From Hygrocybe punicea (taxonomy: Eukaryota > Basidiomycota > Agaricomycetes > Agaricales > Hygrophoraceae): a stretch of 64,000 nucleotides of DNA. The stretch lies in contig OY744467.1 in NCBI GenBank assembly GCA_963556145.1, positions 3,720,001 to 3,784,000 of the forward strand. The letters are read 5' to 3'. The notes beneath the pieces were generated by a model that saw only the letters and a program-made list of their open reading frames with translations, did not search any database and had not been told where the DNA came from. Below, one piece after another: positions 57,366 to 64,000 of the stretch (positions are counted from its first letter, which is position 1; the number at the start of each line of letters is the position of its first letter). The position numbers were made by a program, and so were the translations under genes.

Positions 57366-57926
57366 AGAAGGGTGGCTGTCTGGGCCATGGAAGGTGTGAT
57401 TGTGCAGTCTGTGCATGATCTTCTTTCACCTTTCTCCAGTTACCGGATGGGGATGGCTGTCTGGGCCATGGAGGGTGTAGTTGTGCAGTCTGTGCATGAT
57501 CCTCCTCCAGTCCCCAATATGATTCACCAGAGGGGGGACTCTGTGCCATGGGAGTTATAATTGTGCAGCCTGTGCACTATTCACTTCCACCCTTTGGATG
57601 TGTGCTGTTAAGGATGGTCTCTCAGGACCCTTCAAAGACTCGAGACCAGGACTTTGTCGGACCTCCCTTGAGACTTGTCTAGAGGGGCAATGAGTAAAAT
57701 TACAAATAATGACGGTCTCTCTGGACCCTTCAATGACTCAAGACTGGGACTTTGTCAGACCTCCCTTGAGACTTGTCTAGAGGGGCACTCAGTAAAATTA
57801 AAAATAAGAATGGTCTCCCTGGACCCTTTAAAGACTTGACACTGAGATTTTGTTGGACCTTTCTTGAGACTTGCCTGGTATTGTCAGAGTTTTATTCAAT
57901 TCTCTTGAAAATGACATAATATTTGT
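57366..57926. repeat. Direct repeat unit 1 (partner 60246-60680)
   Basis: Shares GGCTGTCTGGGCCATGGA, CAGTCTGTGCATGATC, GGATGTGTGCTGTTAAGG and GGTCTCTCTGGACCC blocks in the same order with 60246-60680. Internally it contains its own shorter tandem copies. The repeat resumes at 59728 after the hAT-like insertion. Confidence 0.8.
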
Positions 57927-58168
57927 GTAAATAACAAGGGGGTGGCAGAACGCGAAGCTCCGATATACCCTCATATTTATTTTTTCAAGACCCGAGACCA
58001 CCCCCCCCCCCCTCCTTCTCAAAAAGGCAATTATTTGCACATGACATATAATTTTATCCATAACTATGTGCGACGACGTTTATTCCTGCTTCCTCGACAA
58101 CTGGGGCATGACCAATTCTTGGGCACAGATTGGTCTAATTCCATGCAGTTCCGGTGGAACTAAGTACT

Positions 58169-58718
58169 TCAATTAGATACCAGGTAGGTCAAAACAATAA
58201 GGCTCACCCAGACAGTCTCGCAACCATGAACTCTACAATGCACCACTGAATCTCCTGCTTCAATTTCAGCTTGTGTTACCTCCTTTCCACATTCACACCC
58301 TTTCAGATCAATAACCCGTGTCTTCCGGATACGATGTGTCCGAACCGAAGCATTAGTCACTGTGAGATGAGATTCGGGGGCTTTGGTGTTCGGATCAGGA
58401 TCGGGGGGAATGCGGTCTTGAACTGGGAGTGTCGACAAACAGTCTGGTACTGGGGTTGTGATCATAGGTAGAAGATCGGTCACCATCACATCCCGGTCAA
58501 TGTCGGGCTCGGCTAGTGCAGCGTTGTGGTTTTCCAAGTTATTGCAGGCGGCTGTGCGTGGTTGGCGCTCATTGGCATTGAGGACGTCGAGAGATCAACG
58601 AGTGCCTCCTCGATCTCATCCACATCAATAACGTCTGTTGTTGCAGTAGCCGGAGTGGTACCAGTCTCAACGGCAGTAGGTGAGAATCTTTTCCGTTTGA
58701 TTGTTGTTATTATGAAAT
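58169..58718 (-). CDS. Downstream exon with a Cys-rich finger inside the hAT-like element
   Basis: It reads RFSPTAVETGTTPATATT, VIDVDEIEEALVDLS, then after a frame change NHNAALAEPDIDRDVMVTDL and CECGKEVTQAEIEAGDSVVH-CRVHGCETVW. The last part is a PHD/zinc-ribbon-like Cys array (C-x-C...C...C) that normally continues FHxxC in this family, and that continuation is lost here. The frame change near 58530 and the unclear acceptor mean it may need a further intron or be broken. It follows exon 1 in the same direction. Confidence 0.45.
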
Positions 58719-59573
58719 TCAAATATAGGTTTTGAATACGCACTCAAGGTCGATCGCTGCCAGAAGTATTCCAACTTTGACTTCAATTAGTGCGCCCTGC
58801 AGACCACGGTGTATCACGAAATATTCAATGAAGTTGTGAAATCCATCTATTCCATTCTTCCCACGTCGTGCGATTTCGTTCAGCTGACTATTCTCTGAAT
58901 TTGACCCCCAGTCGAATGCCCGCTTCATCATTGGGTTCAAGAGGTCTTCCCAGTCGTCCTTGTCTGGGTCAATGCAAGCCGCTGGATCGCCGGAGAACAC
59001 CGCCAAGGGATGATCTGCATCTGCAAGGGGGGTGGATTTGGGAATCTTCCTCTTCTTTTGATCGAGTTCTCGGAGTAGGCGTCCCGCAATCACACATGGC
59101 GGTATGGAGTTGTGTTCAGCATTAACCTTTTCTGATGCTGATGCCAACGCTACGAGATCAATAGGCGGTGCATGGACAAGTGAGGGTGCCGACACTGTGC
59201 ATGGATTGAGCACTTGCTGCGATCCAAAGAAGGTGAGCAGAGATGCATCTGGTCTTTCTTTCCGCCTTTTAAACAAGCCACCGTGTGCCTCTTGTTTGCA
59301 AACAGCTTGTGCCGCTTGACATGCCCTGGACCTGCGATGAATTTCCAAATTTTTAGGGCCAGCGGTGCCCACTCGAATGACTTCTCCACAATCGGGACAT
59401 GGTAGCTGGGTCTCTGTTGTGTATTGATTTGTGCGACTAAGTGTAATCCAAGCTCTGAGTTCAATGTGTACAGAGTAGAAGTTATTGTCACGTACTCTTT
59501 TTTCTTGGCCATTTTGTATGGTTACGCAAGTTAATAGGGTTCGTTCACTGGTCTTACTCATAGGACGTGTCAT
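58719..59573 (-). CDS. Zinc-finger N-terminal protein fragment inside the hAT-like element, exon 1
   Basis: 284 codons. Residues about 58-85 form a zinc-finger-like motif, LPCPDCGEVIRVGTAGPKNL and EIHRRSRACQ (Cys-x2-Cys...His...Cys), resembling the finger of BED or related transposase-associated proteins. A SLLTFFGSQQ segment looks like a PCNA-binding motif. A conserved block follows: HPLAVFSGDP, DWEDLLNPMMKRAFDWG, GIDGFHNFIEYFVIHRGLQG. I recall this arrangement from multicopy mushroom proteins. A donor GTGCGT at 58743 probably ends the exon. The start codon is uncertain. Confidence 0.55.
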   Translation of the reverse strand: MTRPMSKTSERTLLTCVTIQNGQEKRVRDNNFYSVHIELRAWITLSRTNQYTTETQLPCPDCGEVIRVGTAGPKNLEIHRRSRACQAAQAVCKQEAHGGLFKRRKERPDASLLTFFGSQQVLNPCTVSAPSLVHAPPIDLVALASASEKVNAEHNSIPPCVIAGRLLRELDQKKRKIPKSTPLADADHPLAVFSGDPAACIDPDKDDWEDLLNPMMKRAFDWGSNSENSQLNEIARRGKNGIDGFHNFIEYFVIHRGLQGALIEVKVGILLAAIDLECVFKTYI

Positions 59574-59735
59574 TTGCTTCTATTACTACTTCTCAGGCAT
59601 GAATAGGGCAATTGCCCTGCCAAACTAGCTCAAAACCCCCGGAGTTCAAAAAAAAAAATCGGCCCGCTGGCTGACCCCCCCCCTCCCCCTACCTCAGGTG
59701 CGGGATTCGGGTTCCGCCACCCCCTTGGTAAATAA

Positions 59736-60245
59736 TGTTAATTTGATCAAATAACAACATATCATATATACAACAAAAGAGATAGGGACTGTGTGTACTA
59801 GCCAGGTCCCTTTTGACTGGTTTCATTCCAGCATTCAGAGCCTCTATTGAGTTGCATACTGTATAGACTGTCACCAGATTTGACAAGAAGGATGTCATGG
59901 GGACTGTCCTACTGGAAAAAAATTATGTAGGGGATCTGGTATGATTTGGGCTCCCTGTGAGCCATTTTTTGCCAAGGAAATGAGTATGGATACAATAACT
60001 GATGTTATACTGCAAATCAAAATGTAGTAATTTCTAAGTATATTTTACTCTATGTATGGGACACTTTTGTCTACTCAAGGCAGTTGTAAAATGTGATATC
60101 TGAGTCTCTAGAATGCAAACAGAAAAGGGTGGGCCAGAATTGTGGCTAAAATTAGAGCGGAGTCTTAAACACACAGTTGAGAGCTTTCAAGCTCAGATGG
60201 GTGCACAAACCTTCTGTTGCTCAACAGCAAACATCGTCAGGGGTG
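59736..60245. repeat. Repeat tail and inverted copy of 46396-46978
   Basis: 59736-59805 matches 60688-60758 directly. 59806-60245 is the reverse complement of the 5' region of the Helitron derivative in copia gag. No gene. Confidence 0.7.
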
Positions 60246-60760
60246 GTGACTGTGCAGTCCGTGCATGATCTTCTTTCACCTTTCTCAAGTCACTGGATGG
60301 GGATGGCTGTCTGGGCCATGGAGGATGTGGTTATGCAGTCTGTGCATGACCCTCCTCCAGTCCCCAATATAATTTACCAGAGGGGGCAATCTGTGCCATG
60401 GGAGTTGCAATTGTGCAGCCTGTGCACTATTCACTTCCACCCTTTGGATGTGTGCTGTTAAGGACGGTCTCTCTAGACCCTTCGATGACTCGAGACCGGG
60501 ACTTCGTCGGACCTCCCTTGAGACTTGTCTAGAGGGGCACTCAGTAAATTAAAAATAAGAATGGTCTCCCTGGACCCTTCAAAGACTTGACACTGAGATT
60601 TTGTTGGACCTTTCTTGAGACTTGCCTGGTATTGTCAGAGTTTTATTCAATTCTCTTGAAAATGATATAATATTTGTGTAAATAATGTTTATTTCATCAA
60701 ATACCAACATATCATATATACAACACAAGAGATAGGGACTGTGTGTACTAGCCAGGTGTT
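60246..60760. repeat. Direct repeat unit 2, with the empty hAT site
   Basis: Partner of 57366-57926 plus 59728-59810. TTTGTGTAAATAATGTTT near 60674-60691 shows the uninterrupted GTAAATAA target. Confidence 0.8.
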
Positions 60761-61195
60761 GTCAAAAGAGGCATAGAAGGAGGCATCTTTGAGAGAAAAC
60801 CAGAACACAAGCAGAACTAGTTGACACATCAAACAATGATTAATAAGATTTTCCCACAATTCAAACAAATGGAAAAACTTTTTTTCTCAACTTGAATGAC
60901 ATTCCTATGACTTTCAAACACCTCATCCTACTGCTACTTCTGTCACTCACAATTCTATTACAACTGAATAGCCCAAAGGTCCCATTTGTATTAAAATTCA
61001 ACCCATTTAAAGTACTGAATTGCTTTATGTTAGTGGTCATCCACCGAAGCCCACATTAATGGCAAAACCAGTAACAATGTTTATGGAGTTAGCCAATTGC
61101 TTTGGTTTTGGTTAATAAATCCAACTACTTCTATATCTACTGAATCTACTAAATTGCCTGGTCCAGCAGAATGGTTTAGTATTACTTGTCAGATG
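60761..61195. other. No gene seen
   Basis: AT-rich unique sequence. No frame with recognisable features on either strand. Confidence 0.4.
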
Positions 61196-61415
61196 TATTC
61201 AATCTGAATCTGCCAGTCCAATCAGTTGGGTGTTTTGTCTTCTCTCCCCAGACAGTTGGGTGTGATGTTGTCTCTGCCCAGTCAGTTGGGTATATTGTCC
61301 ACTCTGCCCAGACAGTTGGGTGTAATGTTGTCTTTGCCCAGTCAGTTGGGTGTATTATCTTCTCTGCCCAGACACTGGCAGTTGGGTGTATTGTTCCCTC
61401 TGTCTGCTCAAGACC
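61196..61415 (+). repeat. 30-bp minisatellite
   Basis: About seven copies of CTGCCCAGACAGTTGGGTGT followed by AATGTTGTCT-like sequence. The 30-bp length keeps frames open in register (SAQSVG/SAQTVG repeats), so the long frame is a repeat effect. Confidence 0.85.
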
Positions 61416-61539
61416 AGGCAATAATATGTTTATTGTTGTACCAGTCAATGTATTTCACATCAACTATACTATTCTTGCAGTACAACAAATGTTTCTATGT
61501 GTCAGTATAAGTATCATAACATGGCATTTTGCTACTTTG

Positions 61540-61874
61540 ATATTACGGCTGAAGCAAGCAGTAAAGATATTTAATTCCCATAATACAGCTATATTAAACC
61601 AAAATATATTGATGAAAATAATCATATATCCAGAACATATATAGGTGGTGGAAAAAAACCTGTTTTTACCATGTCTGAACTTGGATTAAAATTATTTCCA
61701 CTTGGTCAAGGCAAAGAAGGAAGTTATACATTTAAATCATACATATCTAAGCAGAACCTGACTGCTCAGGATTTTTCCAATGGTGCTTTTGTACTGTTGG
61801 ACATTTCACTAGCAATATTAGTTAGCAAATTAACCATTGCAAATCTCAAATTAATTGCTGCATATCATTCAATT
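61540..61874 (+). pseudogene. Helitron N-terminal fragment, third lineage
   Basis: It reads KYIDENNHISRTYIGGGKK, PVFTMSELGLKLFPLGQGKE, SKQNLTAQDFSNGAFVLLD and LTIANLKLIAAYHSI. The IGGG motif and LTIANLK..AA.HSI match the polyprotein N terminus at 30887-29787 and the left lineage (LFPLGKG also at about 1750). It is cut at 61874 by another Helitron 5' end. Confidence 0.75.
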
Positions 61875-61950
61875 ACGAGTTCTTCCATTTATGGAAGACT
61901 CGGTCTTATGAGTCCAGGATATATGGCAGTTCGTCAGTTACAAACAGGTT
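61875..61950 (+). mobile_element. 5' end of another Helitron (hairpin 61875-61903)
   Basis: ACGAGTTCTTCCATTTATGG and the paired AAGACTCGG-like arm, followed by TCCAGGATATATGGCAGTTCG, as at 55612. It is followed almost at once by the LINE 3' end, so only the terminus is seen. Confidence 0.65.
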
Positions 61951-61954
61951 AAGC

Positions 61955-64000
61955 AATAATGATTAAAACTGAAAATGAAAATGAGAGTGAAAGTGAGAAT
62001 GGGAATAAGAATAGGATGTCTGTTCATCGAGCAGATCCCCGAACATCGCCTGGAGGCGCCGAGATTTGCTAATGAAGCGGAGGACGTGTAGAAAGTACGT
62101 CGGTGTGGAGAGGATTCATTTAATAATACCTGCATCTCGTCTGATCTCACGCCTTAGCTTCTCTCACGCGTGATCATGCACTTGGCAATGCAGCAAGTAG
62201 TGTTCCACTGTCTCATTATATCGCTGACAGCATGGACAGAGGGGAGAGTCGGCGCGCCGTATTCAATGGAGGTGTTGATTTAATCCGATATGTCCTGTTC
62301 GCAGTTGCATAATTATCACCGCGTGTTTCTTCGGTAATGAGGCTGTGGCTCGTCAGTACGTCGATGGTGTGAATCCTGGGTCAATGCCTCGTATGGGCTG
62401 TATCCGTGCAGAGTGCGCTGAATTGTGCCAATGCTCTTGCACTCACCTTCGTAGTTTGTCAAGGAAGGCTCCTCGCACCGCTGATTTGCTATGCGGTAGT
62501 GGTTTGCGAAGGTCGGCTGGTAGTCTCCCTCGTGATGTTACATTGCCCCCTGCCGCAGCTTTGGCTCTCTTGTCTGCTCACTCGTTCCCCTCGACTCCTT
62601 CATGTCCTGGTATCCATCTCATGGTGAGCTCCATATTCCTATGCTTCCGCCTTGTCATCGCCAATCTCTTGTGCACGATATCGAAGATGTGATGTGATGG
62701 CACTGGTTTTATCAGTTCTAGAGCCCGGATTGCTGCCTGGTTGTCTGTGTATATTGATGTGGTTGTGACGTTGTGCTCTTCCCTTAATAGTTCCATACCT
62801 AGAATCATTCCGACACCCTCTCCTTCATATACCCCGTGCTTCTTCATTGAGCCCAGCCTAGTCGCTTTACTCTTCCACCTTTGCCTTCCTCTCTTGCATA
62901 GCGTCACAGCCGCCCCTATCCCTCCATCTATTCCTGAGCCATCTGTATATATATCTTCACGTCTGCATCGTCAGTCCTTTCATCTTCTATTGCCTTCTCC
63001 TTTGTGTCCCTGATGACTGTCTTCGCCCCAAATTCCCATTTAGTTCCTTGTCGTACATTTTGAATCGTCTCCATCTTCCCTGGCTTTATGTCGTATGTCC
63101 AGATGAGATCGTGTAGTGGTGTAGGTGTCTCTTTACACAGCACGCCCTCGTGTTCTTGACAGCTTTTCTAAGCGGGTGTGCTGGGGGTAGTGTCACGAGT
63201 CGTACTGCAGCCCGTTGCCATATTTTGTCTATTAATAGATGTATCAGTAGGACGTCTGTGTGTACATTCAGTACGTCTGTTGCTGTTGTCGATAGTCCTC
63301 CTGTAATCATCATTGTTGCCTTTTGCTGGATCGATGCCAGCTTCCTGACAATGGCTTTCCCTTTATCCGCTCTGTCCTCTTCTGCCCCTGGTCTTCGTTT
63401 CTGCGGGGTGAGGAATACTTCAGCTGCATACAGCATTCTCGGCACTGCGATAGCCATGTATAATTGTCAAATGCACTTAGCTGCTATGCCACCTGCTACC
63501 CTCGACAGCCGGTTGAACTGTAGTATCCAATCCTGTCCCTTCTTGATTGCCGCTGCTCCTTGTTCATGCCATCGTAGTTCACAGTCAATCGTGATCCTCA
63601 GCAATTTTACATTTGTCTTCAATGGTATCACTATATCGTCGATGATGATGGGATTCCTTTCGATTGGAATGCATTTCCTCGGATTATTTGGGTCAACTCG
63701 TGTGCGTCACGACAGGTCCAGTAGTTGGAACTTCTCCATTCCGAATTCACAGTTGTGTTCCCTTGCCCACTGGAAGACTCCCCCCTCTCGTCTCATTATG
63801 TCCCGTATTCCCATGTGTGTCTCATTGAAGTTCTCCCCCACCTTTATGATGTTGGAGTCGTCAATGTATATTATGCTGAATTCCCCTCTTTTTTCATTCA
63901 GCATGTCGAGCTGGCTTGAGTTGTATATTATGTAGCATATCTGTGAGAAGGGGTCTCCTTGATCCAACCCGTTGTCAATATCAAATGGCGTAGAGGTAAA
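61955..64000 (-). pseudogene. Non-LTR retrotransposon (LINE, Tad1-like) ORF2, 3' half, decayed; continues beyond the right edge
   Basis: The minus strand carries the reverse transcriptase active site (LDQGDPFSQ; SIIYIDDSN near 63850). A thumb/connection region follows (GGVFQWAREHNCEFGMEKFQ; AVPRMLYAAEVFLTP), then RNase H and a C-terminal Cys/His motif (PLCPCCQRYNETVEHYLLHC, about 62170-62250). RT plus RNase H plus CCHC order fits fungal Tad1-type LINEs that copy by target-primed reverse transcription. Two stops replace Arg codons as CGA to TGA (near 63708 and 63474), and a 2-bp duplication near 62950 shifts the frame at the RNase H start. The 3' end is a degenerate AT-rich tail near 61955 without an obvious poly(A). 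Confidence 0.85.
62578..62950 (-). pseudogene. RNase H domain of the LINE
   Basis: It reads TDGSGIDGGIGAAVTLCKRG after undoing the 2-bp duplication, then GEGVGMILGMELL (catalytic E), SIYTDNQAAIRALE (catalytic D) and RWIPGHEGVEGNE. The first catalytic Asp sits at the frameshift. A stop replaces the codon after GNE. The fold would degrade RNA in RNA-DNA hybrids. Confidence 0.8.

Larger units (their letters stand above)
57935..59727. mobile_element. hAT-like transposon, 1,793 bp, 8-bp target duplication GTAAATAA
   Basis: GTAAATAA occurs at 57927-57934 and 59728-59735. The partner repeat near 60675-60690 carries the single empty site. Terminal inverted repeats start CAAGGGGGTGGC at both ends, the CARGG start typical of hAT elements, and extend about 23 bp with mismatches. 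Inside, on the minus strand, are two exon-like ORFs without a hAT catalytic domain, so the element is non-autonomous and may have captured a gene fragment. Confidence 0.85.

Noticed and set aside
61186..61644. 152-codon frame read as a secreted Cys-rich protein
   Set aside because: The first half is the 30-bp minisatellite. The real signal is the Helitron N-terminal fragment, which lies in another frame.
1..64000. Search for tRNA, rRNA and snRNA genes
   Set aside because: No cloverleaf with A/B boxes or rRNA core sequence was recognised by eye. A tRNAscan or Rfam run would be needed to exclude small RNA genes.

Overview
The window looks like a transposon graveyard from a basidiomycete (most likely Agaricomycete) genome. 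The evidence is short GT-AG introns of about 48-60 nt, Ty1/copia and LTR remnants, a fungal-type LINE, a Tet/JBP-like 2-oxoglutarate dioxygenase, and Rep-helicase elements of the Helitron superfamily. No rRNA, tRNA, CRISPR or bacterial operon was seen. Everything here was read by eye from the sequence; no database search was run.

Layout. 1-2383 (-) is the N-terminal half of a diverged Helitron Rep protein running off the left edge. 2985-4135 is satellite and CAG-rich repeat. 4310-11390 is a gene island: an unknown gene, a multi-exon Tet/JBP-type dioxygenase with one in-frame stop, and a divergent pair of intron-rich genes. 11666-33150 (-) is a large decayed Helitron. It is split by a 1,640-bp solo LTR (12363-14002), by a 9.85-kb near-palindromic foldback element (17052-26901, 7-bp target duplication, with another LTR inside one arm) and by a small non-autonomous Helitron (31372-32711). 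33150-35214 is minisatellite and GAC/GTC repeat. 35216-54946 (+) is a second copy of the same Helitron in inverted orientation. It contains a nearly new Ty1/copia element (41661-51138), which is itself interrupted by a 3.8-kb Helitron derivative (43210-47008) carrying a hAT-like MITE and a satellite array. 54947-64000 holds a second Helitron 3' end, Helitron fragments, a DDE transposase fragment, a hAT-like element with an 8-bp duplication, direct repeats and a decayed LINE (-).

The coherent system is the Helitron family. Its reconstructed protein has a signal-peptide-like N terminus, 19-residue repeats, a DUF6570-like region, an HUH/two-tyrosine Rep, a PIF1-type helicase and a C-terminal cysteine-peptidase-like domain. 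Its DNA ends are asymmetric: the 5' terminus is a hairpin starting ACGAGTTCTT, and the inverted partner AAGAACTCGT lies about 35 nt inside the 3' end, followed by a short hairpin and ACAAGT. This matches the Helentron/Helitron2 plan. Both hairpins show compensatory changes between copies. The two large inverted copies are almost identical over the Rep region but clearly diverged on both sides, which points to gene conversion. Several insertions are dated by their empty sites inside this same window.
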